A DNA stretch of 64,000 nucleotides, taken from contig NC_046648.1 in NCBI RefSeq assembly GCF_900324485.2, positions 17,357,739 to 17,421,738 of the forward strand, written 5' to 3'. This document shows positions 17,135 to 27,995 of the stretch, in pieces. The translations under genes were made by a program, and so were the position numbers. Under the pieces are notes generated by a model, which searched no databases, was not told where the DNA came from, and saw only the letters and a list, made by a program, of their open reading frames with translations. This stretch comes from Mastacembelus armatus. Lineage: Eukaryota > Chordata > Actinopteri > Synbranchiformes > Mastacembelidae. How positions within the stretch are numbered: position 1 is the first letter of the stretch; each line of letters begins with the position of its first letter.

Positions 17135-19027
17135 GTAAGGAGAAGGAAAAAATGGATGCTTATACTCTGTATTTGGAGATATTCCTGTTGGCCACGTTTT
17201 GCGCTCCCTCCCATTTTTTCCCCCCTCTTTGTGCGTTAATTATCACCATACTCCTGCGTTATGGCTAAATTATGTCCCGGTGAATTCATGTTAATAGAGT
17301 GCACGACGCGCAACCACATTCCAGCGAGTATAAGGGGAAGGGAGAGCCGGTGCGAAATGCCATGATTCGCCATTCCATATCATCTTTCTTTTAAGATATG
17401 CAGCGTCTAGAAACAGCAGTGCACAGGCATCCATTCTGATTGTGAACATTGTATGGGCTGCTGAACACGACTCTCCCTCGTCGTAGGTGCACAGTGTTCC
17501 GCCGTGGTCGTCTGCGTGAGGCTGTAGAGCAGCTTTGGCCGGTCTCTGCATGTGTATCAATAACATTCGCAGGAAGAAAGAAGAAAGACTCGTTGCAGTG
17601 GCCGCTCGCTGGTGATGTAAGCAGAGCAACTGCATGCTGCTGCTTTGCATCATATGCAGTGGTCAATTTGTTGATAATGCATGTGCTGTGAGCGTGTGCC
17701 CGTGTGTGTGCGTGTGTGTGTGTGTGTGTGTGTGGGCACGCAGGGGGACTAGTGATAGTTAATGCTGGTCTGTGTTAGTGCTGCGTTTGCGTACAGGTTG
17801 TTTACTGACCATGGCCAAGAAGCTGCCAGTGGACCACAGACAGGCCAGTGGCTGCCACCTGTAACTGAGATGCATAGTGTATACAGAAACCCACTGGGCA
17901 CTTCATGATTTCCTGTCCTGTGTAATAGTCATGTCTGTGTTTAATTAGGATGGATGCACATACACTGCATTGCCTCTAAATATAGATGCAATCCTTTTCA
18001 CTTATGCATGTGAAAGTGTGTGCACTGATTGTCATTATGTTTTTTTTTTTTTTTTTACTTTTACTTATTCAGTCTGTCACTGCAGCATACACTAATAATT
18101 AATGCATAGTGGTGTGGCGGAGCAGCTACAGGACTTACAGTAGCTTATTTGCTTTATCAACACAAACATATACACATATTTACTGGCAGCAGTGTGCATG
18201 CACATTAGCTGTGCTAACGGTTCAGCCAAGTATATCTTATTTTTTTTCATCCTGTGGTGTGCACTATTTATATCCTCATTCAATATACATGAACCTTTTT
18301 TTTTTTTTCATCATAGTGGTACATGAATGAATGGATTAGACAAACCCTCGCAAAGTAGTCCAACTATGTTGTCAGGCACACCCAGATGGATGGCGGATCT
18401 GGACGTTGCACGTTTCCATGATGGCTGGAGGGGTTGGATACATAAGCCTGTGAATCTGCTGACCATAACCAGGTCATGTGGGTTACCCACAAGTGGCTGT
18501 GGTTTGGGCAGTTGTGGGGAAGGTTGAAGGAGGGGTGGGTGGGGGTGGTCCCATATTCCCATGATGTTTGCTGGAGTTTTGTCTTCTGAGGAGTGCCATC
18601 CAAAATGCAGCCTGTCAATCAGCACATTTTCTACTCTGCATCTATTTATCTGTGTTTCAGTGTTATATCCAGACCAGCACATTCTGGTAGTGGGAGTGGG
18701 TTAAACTATTGTGCCTGTGGGTTTTGGCTGCTGTGGTGAATGCAGGAGTCTAAGATGAGGCCGTGCAGTGAAAAGCAGTTGTAACGATACAGTGTAAAGC
18801 ATGCTGGGAATTTAAATGTAACTGTGCTTTTGCAGTTGTTTTGTCAAGTTGTTTTCATAGCGTCGCAAACGCCTGAACTCCACACTCGTTGCAGCTAGCA
18901 AATGACATTGTTTATTACTGCAGCTTCACGTGAACTAACGCGGTTTTTGCAAATCATTGAATTCTCTGTAGGATTTCCATGCAGATGAAGACTGAATAAT
19001 GCCTTCTTTGTTTATGCTTCTTTACAG
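17135..19027 (+). other. First (leader) intron of atn1
   Basis: Flanked by a consensus donor and acceptor. It holds the GT microsatellite, T-runs near 18040 and 18300, and a less AT-rich, non-repetitive stretch at about 18330-18700 that has partial open frames on both strands. I do not recognise any product there. Confidence 0.5.
17702..17734. repeat. (GT)n microsatellite
   Basis: A GT tract with one interruption in the first atn1 intron. Confidence 0.9.
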
Positions 19028-19042
19028 GTTTTGGTAGCTCTC

Positions 19043-19138
19043 ATGGTGTAACAAACAGTCCAGTCAGTAAGCAGCAGGAACCAGTTCAGTGCCAGCAATG
19101 GCTTGTGTTGTAAAATGGACAATATAAAGAAGAAATAA
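19043..19138 (+). promoter_or_regulatory. Three short uORFs in the atn1 start exon, the last overlapping the main ATG
   Basis: The exon beginning at 19028 carries three ATGs before the main start. 19043-19051 is ATG-GTG-TAA. 19098-19127 encodes nine residues. 19115-19138 encodes seven residues and ends in TAA, whose final A is the first base of the atn1 ATG at 19138 (TAATG). Such overlaps are known to permit termination-reinitiation in some mRNAs; use of that mechanism here is inference. Confidence 0.65.
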
Positions 19139-22100
19139 TGAAAACACGGACACACAAAGAATCGGTATGCAGAAGGCCTCAGCAGTTTTTAAAGTAATGT
19201 CAGGGAATGTATACCTGCCTAATTCTTATGACTATGCTCATAATAAGTTCAATATGTTATAATATTTCAAAACAGCTAGCGTGACTAAGATGTAAATTAT
19301 TTATGTGGTTGTGAGAGGCAGTAATGTGGTCTAAAATAGCAGATTCAGTGTTTATATTTGACTCTTTCCTCTGCTTACAATTTCTCCCTCCTATCTGTGT
19401 CCTTCTGCCTCATTCTGTTATGCCCTTCTTCTGCTCACCTCCCTCTCCTTTTTGCTCTGCGTTTGCTGTTGTCCTTGCTACCTTTTACCTTGTATTGCGC
19501 AAAATTTTATTTTTGCTTGTATTAACTCACTAAAATCACTAAAATTAACATATCCCTTATTCTCCCTATATATTCGCTCGCTCCCCGACCATACTTTAAC
19601 TTTTAATGCTTTCCCCTTCCTTCTGATTTTTTTTTTTTTTCTTCTGCCTTTTCTATGGACTTTGGGCTTTGCAGATGCCCATGCGCAGTGGGCGACGACG
19701 TGGGGCGAGCGAGGAGAGAAGGGGTAGACGCCCGCACTCCAGCCCCACTCGCCCTGAACGCAACGATAGACAGACGGTTAGAACCTACCTCTTTTGTCTC
19801 TTGTTCCTTCTTATTGCTTTTATACCTATACGTTTAGTGTGTGCATGCAAGTATGAACGTCATTGCCAATAAAGTATTGTTTCTGTGAATTGAATTTGTG
19901 TGTGTGCTGTCAGCGTATGAGTCATCAGTATGATTGCCACAGACATACCCTCGCAGTGTCAGTATTGTCAATTGTGTGTTTTACAGCGTAGTACTTTGAA
20001 ATCTTTGATGTTTCATGTTTGACATTGATGTTCTGTGTGCGTGTGTGTATATGCAAGTGTGGCTTTGTTCTAAAAACAGACATGGGCCTATTAGAGATTC
20101 AAAAGCATCACTACAGAATTAAAAGTCTTGTGTTGTTTTAGCAAAGAGGTGCTGGTGAGGAATTGGCTGGAAATCGCTTCAGTCGCAGATCACAAGGGCA
20201 TGATTCATCAGAGAGTGAGGGGGAGGAACTTGTGTCTCCTCCAAAGAGGCAGAAAGTTCAGGTTTGTGTTACATTTCATCAACCTGTTATATAAAGACCA
20301 ATTATAAAGCTTTGATTCAGCTAAATCATCTAAAATACACTGTCGAAGCTATTACATTGCTTTTCAATTTATATTTATATACTTATAAGTAGTAGTAGTA
20401 GTAGTTTTTACCTCATCAACAAAAGATCTTTTCTTGTCAGGATTCAGCCTCTACCACAAACCCTCCAACATCAACACACTCGACTGACAGCTCGGCTCCT
20501 TCCACTGTCCCACCTCCAACCTCAGTTGCCAGCCAATCCCGTGAGAGTGACAATGAAGATGGCCAATCACAGGGCAGCAGGAGTTCAGTTGTAGGGAGCC
20601 TGGCCAATAGCAGCAGTAGCCTGAGCAGTGGGCGGGATATAGACCAGGACAATCGTTCCTCGTCCCCAAGTCTCTCCGCTTCCCCTCTGGGTAGCCTGGA
20701 TTCTGATTCCGATGGCCCCGACTCACCAAAGCAAGGAGAGAGGGAACGGGAGAAGGTCAAGGAGGGAGGAGCAGGCAAAGTGGCAGGAGATGACAGGAGA
20801 GCGCTGCGAGAGGGGAGAGGGGAAGAGGCCTGTGGAGATGGCGAAAAGCGGGATGTGGAGACAAGAATTGAAGACTGTCCATCTCTTAAGCCCACCTCCA
20901 CCCCATGTTCTTCCTCTGGTCTGACTCCCTCTCTGCGTGGAACAGGGGATTTATCAAATGACAGCAATAGTGGGAGAAAATCCTATTTCTCCCTGGACTC
21001 CAAAATGATGTGTAAAGTTGAGTATGGCGGGCCAACGGGTGTTGATGCTGCACTTAGTGGCAACAGAATAAATTCCAAAGCCAGCGCACAGTGTATGACC
21101 AAGACAACTATCTCGGGAGGAGATTTTTCCCATAACAGTCCAAACATTCCCCACTCCTTGCCCCCTCCTCTTCCGCCTCCACCTGCCCTCAAGCCCTTGG
21201 AGATTGGGGGGCAGAACCTACCCACTGAGGTTAAGGCTGAAAGAGACAAAACAGAAAAGGCAGACAAACTTCTGGACAAGGCTCAGTCCACTCCTCCTTC
21301 TCTGCTGCCACAGACTGGCCCCCAACCACAGTCCCAGTCTCAGACCCAACCCTCCACCCACCCTCACCACTATAGCTGGCAGGGTGGCACAGCAACTGGT
21401 TGCCAGGGGAGCTGGGGCTACACCCGTTACCCTGGCAACCACCATCCACACCAACCACAGCACCAGCCCCCAGTGCAGCAGCAGCAACTTCCCTCTGTTT
21501 ACAACCCCCCGTCCTCTCGCCACTCCTCCTCCCACCCCTCTTACCTCCCCCATTCTCACCCCCACCCCCACAGGGAGTACCTTCCCAGGTACGCTGGGGG
21601 GGTAGGGGACAGAGAGAGGGGGGCTGCAGGAGAGAGGGAGAGGGGAGTGAGGGGGGAGTGTGGGGGGAGGGAGATCAACATTCCCATTAGCAATAGCAGC
21701 AACAATACTAGTGGGGGTAATAGTAATAGTGCTATTGCTGGGATGGGTGGGCCCAATAGCATGCAAGGCAGGGACTTTGGGGGTCTGTCAGTGGGTCAGA
21801 CCCGTGAGTTCCAAAGTTCTGGGAGAGATGGATCTAACCTGGGTCCTGAAAGAAGAGACTTTGGTCCAGCTTTCAGAGACAGGGACCGAGAAAGGGAACG
21901 TGAAGGAGGAAGGGAGTTTCCTTTGCCAAACCAAAATCAGACCAGAGACTTTGGCCCCAATGGAAACGGTGGGGGGCATCCCAGAGACAAAGATGGAGGC
22001 AGATGGGTTGAGTTTGGAGGCCAGACAAGAGAGGTTGTAGGCAACAGTAACACAAACAACAGCTCCATCACCCCAGGAAACCCCCCAAGTTCAACCAGCG

Positions 22101-25100
22101 GGCTACCTGTAACTCCCATGTTGAACCGTGACCCACCTACATCACCCCAAAACAACCCCAGCCACCCCCCTCATTCTTCCCTGCCTTCACACCCCCTCCC
22201 ACATCCCCCAAACTCATCCAACCGAGACTTCCCTACCCCCATGGATCAGGCACAAACCCCGTCCTCTGGAGCAGAGCACTTTCACAGAGAGTATCCTCCC
22301 ACCGGAGGAAAAGACTTTCCTGCTGGGGCGCCTCCTTCCACTGGCACTAATCGAGAGTACCTCAGCTCCCCTGGGGTCACTCCAAACTTGGGACGAGAGT
22401 ATTCAGGGCCTGGAGGAACCCAACACTCCCACCCACCTCACCCCCACTACCAGTCTGGACCGAGAGAAAGAGAATCAAATCTGCGAGAGCCTGCTTTGTA
22501 CCAAAACCGTGGAGGCCCAAATCAACCTCCTGCACTGTCTCCTTCCTCCTCCTCCAGCCATCATGGACATCCTCAAAATGCTCCTTATCCCCCTCCACCA
22601 CCTCAGCCTCCTCTACCGCCTCCTCAAACTTCCCATGCCCAGTCAACCCCATCAAGTATGGTACCCACTGTACGTCCCCCACACTACCAGTCCTCCTCCC
22701 AGACTCCTCCAACACCCCTATCGCCCTTACCCAGCCCCTCCACCAATCAGATGGGAGGCTTCTCATCTTTTCCACCTGGCTCGTCATCTGCTCCTAACAT
22801 GCCTGGGCCAGGTGTGTCCTCCAGCTGTTCACCTGGATGTCGCCCCTCCGCTTTCCATGGTCCTTTGAACAGCCACCCCACATTCAGTTCATCATACCAC
22901 TCCAATGGGAACAGTGGCAGCAATATGGCTAACAGCAATAGCAGCAACAATGCTCCCAATAGCAGTAATACCAACTCACAGTCACTTTCACCTCAAACTG
23001 TGTCGAAAGGACCTCCACCTCTTAGCAACTCTGCCAACAACAACAGCATCTCAACCCCTTCCTCCAGTACTTCCCTCCCTGGTGGAGATGGGCATTCGGA
23101 TTCAGGTCCACCTCCCACACCTGTCATCAAGGAAGAACCTATGGAAGACAGGGATGAGAGTGAAAGTCCACCACCTGTGTTGAGAAGCCCCTCTCCTGAG
23201 CCCAAACCTGTTGATATTCCCATCCACGCCAGCCAGTCGGCACGGTAACTTCAAAATTACCTCATAACATGAGACTGCTGAAGTGTCACTCTGCTTAGTC
23301 CCTCTTTATGTCATGAGGTGTAATTAACAGTGTTGTGTCTCATGTTTCTAGGTTTCACAAGGTCCTCGACCGTGGCAGCGGAAACTCCTGTGCCCGTAGT
23401 GACGTCCTTTTTGTCCCATTAGACGGCTCCAAGCTGTGGAAGAAGAGGAATGAGATGATTGAAAGGGCCCGCAGAGAGGTGGAGCAACGGGCCAGAGATC
23501 TAAGAGAAAAAGAGAGGGAAAGAGAGAGAGAGCGTGAGAGGGAACTGGATCGACACCTACAGGTGTGCACATTTGAGCGTGATGAGTGTGTACTATGTCA
23601 GTTTTAATGGATTTGATGTGGATTAAATTGAGCATTTTAATGGGAGGGGACTAAAGCAGATCAGGGTTGATATGATCTACTGTCTTTCCCTATTCTCTCT
23701 GCAGCAGCAGAAGGACGTAAACCCTGCTGGAGGGGGTCGCCAGGGCTCTTCACTCTTCTTCCCCTCCTCATCTTCTATTATTCTCGACCCTTCATCCTCT
23801 TCCTCTTCTTCCTCGGGCAACCCTGTCTCCCATCCACCCCCACACCCTCAGCATCATCCCTCACACCCACATGCTCACCTTCCTCCAGCACACCATCTCC
23901 ACCCCACACTTTCTCACTCTATCCCCCACTCCCTCCTCCTGCCAACCATGACTGGGGCATCAGCAGTGGTTGGAGGCCCCCAAGGGGCCCTGGGAATTGG
24001 CCTAGGAGGCCCTTATCTGGGCCCAGACACCCCAGCATTGAGAACCCTGAGCGAGTATGCTCGTCCGCATGCTATGTCTCCACTTGGGGCAGCAAGTCGT
24101 GCCCAGGCACACCATCCACAGGTTCATGGCCATCCCCATGTCCACCCCTCATTCTTCCTTCCTCAGTTCCAAAACCATGCTTTAGGTCACCCACACCACC
24201 TGCCAACTGATGCTGCAACAGCAGCAGCCATCTTAGGCTTTTTGTATGGTGGCAGTCTTGAAGGTGGTCCAGGTGTTACTGGCCACCCTGGGGTCACAGG
24301 AGGCCCAGTACCTGGAGGGATTGGGGGTGCAGGGTTAGGAGGAGTCAGCTTTCCACATGCAGTGGCTGCACATCGAGATCGAATGAAGCCTGGATTTGAA
24401 TTTAAGAGTGATGAGCGTGTTTACGCACCAGGCTCCATACCTGATCCTGCAGCACTTGCCCTTGCTCACTCACATTCACATGCCCATGCCCATGCCCATG
24501 CCAATGCCCATGCACATGCACATGCGCATGCACATGCACACGCACACGCACATGCACATGCACATGCACATGCACATGCACACCCCCTGCTCCTTGGAGG
24601 AGGCACAGGGGGAACTAATGAAGTGTCACTCTATGGTACTCCCCCTCCCCCAGCACCCCCTGGCCCACCGCAACTCCAAAACCCAACCCTGGCCCCAGTA
24701 ACTCGACCTCCCAACCCTGCTGCCCCTCAGTCCCTGTCAAATCCACCCCCTTCCTCTCTTCTCCCACCCTCACTCCCTGCTCACCCTTCATCTGCACCCC
24801 CGGCCCCCCCCCCAGGCCCAGCAGCCCCTGCCGTTCCTCCGCCAGCTCCTCCTCCACCTGCTCCGCCAACCTCCAATGCGACTGCACTTCATCACCCAGT
24901 TCCCCATTCTTCTTTTCCTAGCTCCCTGTCCTCTCATCTGCCACCAGCCCCTGCTCCGACAGCTCCCCCTGAGACCTACCCCACTCCCACACGCTCACCT
25001 GCCTCTTATGAGCGAGACAGGAGTGGGGAAAGAGAGCGGGAGAGGGAGAGAGACAGAGCAGCTCTGCCTGCCTTTGGGGACAGAGAGCGAGAAAGAGAGA

Positions 25101-27293
25101 GGGAGAGAGAAAGGGGAGGAAGTGTTGGAGGAGGTGGAGGAGGAGGAGGAGGAACAGGTGGAGGAGAGAATCTGAGTCGTCTTCAGATGTTAAATGTGAC
25201 TCCTCATCATCACCAGCATTCACACATCCACTCACATCTTCACCTGCACCAGCAAGACACAGGTACCCACTGCTACTAATAATGCTGTTGTTGTCACTAC
25301 TTTGAGACTACACAGATGTGTTACTCTGAAACATTTTGTAGTAGATTTTTAAGCATTTAAGCCTGCAACATAGTAACAACTTAAAGGACAAGACTGACAA
25401 TGTTCTGTAGCCTCTGACCTCCAAAAACTATTCAATTCAAAATGTCACCATTGCACTGGATTACATGTTCATTCTATGCAGTCAGCATGATCTGACAAAT
25501 GATCTTGGGCCTGTTATCCACAGACAGGTTGATGCTGAATTCACACATTGATTGTTTTGGTCTTTTTATGGGAATTGTGGATATATCCAAAGTATAATGT
25601 GTTGCTGAATATTTTTAGACTTACTGTTTGCATGCTTGTTGCTATGTTCACGTAGTGCCATGATTGGCCAGTTTGGTAAAAGGTATTATAGTCATATTCA
25701 CAAGTTCACAAAGTTCATTTTGCATTCCGACACCTGATTTCTTTGATTTAAACCAATCTAAATTAATCCAACGTCGAATGTGACAAGAATGCAGTGATAA
25801 TATTTCACTGTGCTATGTCTGTCATCTTTTGACTCATATTAAATATCTCCTGTATTTCTTATTACATCATTGGCATCTAGCGGCGGGCGGGGTTCACCCC
25901 CTGATGGACCCATTGGCGTCGGGGTCTCCTTTGGCACGCCTCCCTTACCCCGGAGCCACACTAGGCACCCCGATCCTGGCTCACCCCCTCACTGACAGCG
26001 AGGTGCTCCGCCAACAGCTGTTCGGTGAGGAGAAGGCTCCTCGTCCATGTACTCGTTCAGTTTTTTTCTCTAAAAACTTCAAAGTGCTGAACATTTATGA
26101 AGAGGCTTTTTCGATTGACCTGGATATCCTTTCCCATCCTTTCCTTCTTCTCTTTCCTTTGCACCCCTGTTTTCTTGACAGGTGCTCCTTTCCGTGACTT
26201 GCCCCAGCCGTCCTCACTCACTGGTCCCATGTCAGCAGCCCACCAGCTCCAGGTCATGCAGCAGGCCCAGAGCGCAGAGCTGCAGATCCAGAGACTGGCC
26301 CTGGAACAACAGTGGATCCATCACCACCACCACCACTCCCTCACGCAGGACGAGTATTACAGGTACAGTGACTGTGTGTCTGCCCACTGTAAGTGGCCGT
26401 AAGGCTGCAACGAATGATTGATTTTAGTCTGGATTTATCTGTTGACAGTAAAAAGCAGAAATCCTCATATTTGAAAATCCTGAACCAGAAAATATTTGTC
26501 ATTTTTGCTAAAGTGTCTTGAACAGTTAATGAATTTTCAAAATAGCTGCCCCTTGCCTTTGACTCACCAATTTATTGTTTCAGCTATTTTACTGTCAGTG
26601 TACGTGTATCTAGAGGTCTGCACTGTCCTGACTCAGTGTATTAAAGGCCTAGCATGGATGAATCCACCTGGAATTCCCATCATGTGATCCAAAGCTGATG
26701 TTATATTTGTAGATGAAGGCCAAAGAGAGCTTCTAATCTTCTAATGGAAAACATTTGTGCAACAGTGCTATCTAACCCAACGATACCAACAGATCTAAAC
26801 CAACAGATTCCACAATTTTCTTTAATCTTAAGTTGAAAATCCTGTAGCAGTAACACTGATGAAGCTACTTAGATGAGTAGTGAAACTTATCAACTTAACG
26901 ATTATAAATCCAGTTGCCATGACCCAGCTTCTAGCTAATCTTCAAAAGTTTACTTGTGTTGTGCTTTCATTTCAGAGTACACTGAGACATTGCAATAAGC
27001 CTCATACATTTATAACTGAAAAAACAGAGGAGATCCAGTTTCGATCAATAGTGTATATATGTACTGTACTTATTTGAATCCTGTAAAAGGCGATAACTTG
27101 TTTCAAAGTTTTAAACATGTATTCCAAAACAGACTTGATTTTTGCAGTAAAAGCATTAGCCTGCAATAGTTTGCAATGAAATTGGAGCTGAACATTAGCT
27201 CTGACCTCTGGCTAAACTTTAGCTTACACACACATGTGCTTTCCCTTTTCACCTTTTAGTCACTTGAAGAAAGAAAGTGACAAGACCCTGTGA
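19138..27293 (+). CDS. atn1: Atrophin-1 transcriptional corepressor
   Basis: Nine coding exons: 19138-19164, 19675-19776, 20142-20261, 20441-23244, 23352-23562, 23705-25262, 25881-26024, 26182-26362 and 27260-27293. They total 5181 bases and about 1726 aa, against about 1190 in human. Atrophin-1 is a nuclear corepressor that binds other regulators through its conserved C-terminal half. Signatures in order: start MKTRTHKES then [10 protein letters not shown]; the [14 protein letters not shown] box; a long Pro/Ser/Asn/His-rich middle; the sumo-like VIKEEP motif; [15 protein letters not shown]; an Arg-Glu repeat; [19 protein letters not shown]; a His-Ala repeat at residues 1342-1381; [40 protein letters not shown]; and the end [11 protein letters not shown]. 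No polyglutamine tract like the human DRPLA repeat is present. RERE is excluded because there are no BAH, ELM2, SANT or GATA domains. The start at 19138 matches the human N-terminus and has A at -3. Confidence 0.94.
24464..24583 (+). repeat. His-Ala dipeptide repeat in atn1
   Basis: Twenty dipeptides, nearly all Ala-His, are encoded in frame by CACATG-type hexamers. The first few are Ser-His variants, and one unit has Asn in place of His. From 24509 to 24583 the DNA alternates pyrimidine and purine without a break. Confidence 0.95.
26401..26545. mobile_element. Short non-autonomous DNA-transposon-like repeat in an atn1 intron
   Basis: It begins AGGCTGCAACGAATGATT, a decayed form of the GGCTGCAACTAACGATT terminus of a very common fish interspersed repeat. 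It continues with the typical CCAGAAAATATT and TTTCAAAATAG pieces. A second copy lies at about 55497. Class (hAT-like) is inferred. Confidence 0.55.
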
Positions 27294-27995
27294 GCATGGG
27301 GCACTACATCAAGGAGCGTGGAGAAAACCGAGGGAGGAAGTGTGCAAAATTAAAGAAAAAAAGCAAAACAAATGAGCTGAAAACAACGAAGGAACAAAGA
27401 CTCAAAATAGACAGAAGAAAACAAGACGATTTTGAAGGATTTAGCAAAAGAGAAACAAAGGTGTGGAGATGTTGCACGCAGTCCCTGCAAACCGCACCGC
27501 AATGAAGAACCAGACTCCAGCACTTCCCTGCATAGTGTTCTCAAACTCCAGTCCTGTTTTGTATTGTGCTCTGTACAGTATATTAGATGGGGGCAGCAAT
27601 AGTGAAGTACAGTATGTGTAAAATACTTGATGCCAGAAGGAATGTGTACATGAGTCTTTTATGTCATTGCATGTCGCTAGGCGCTTATTCTGAACTGGTG
27701 GAACTTTTGGTTCTATTTTTAGTAATTACCCCCTCTTTTGTATCTGAGGGGTGTTCTATATGCATGAGACCAGCAATTTAGTGTTATGTTTATGATCAAT
27801 AGTATTGTTATTATGATTAATGTTGTCTGTTTGTTGATAATGATATAATTATATATACAGTACATATTATTTGTATTATTTTTTTACATTTTCATGGTAT
27901 GGCAGTCAGTTTTTATTTTTATTTTCAATTTAACTTGTGAAACAAGATGCAAATGAAGGCAAAAAAATCTGGAAATAAATTATAATCTTTTTTGC
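27294..27995 (+). other. atn1 3' untranslated region
   Basis: The region runs from the stop to AATAAA at 27974-27979. It is AT-rich near the end with no coding content. Confidence 0.65.

Noticed and set aside
18311-18682. 123-codon minus-strand open frame in atn1 intron 1
   Set aside because: It resembles no family, has overlapping frames on the other strand and no splice or start support; noted only as a non-repetitive stretch.
21218-21766. 182-codon open frame antisense to the large atn1 exon, with others at 20437-20967 and 22377-22787
   Set aside because: They mirror Pro/Ser/His-rich codons of atn1 and have no start context, splice support or family resemblance.
19138-27293. Assignment of the atrophin gene to RERE (atrophin-2)
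   Set aside because: There is no BAH, ELM2, SANT or GATA finger, the N-terminus matches ATN1, and the neighbours are those of ATN1.
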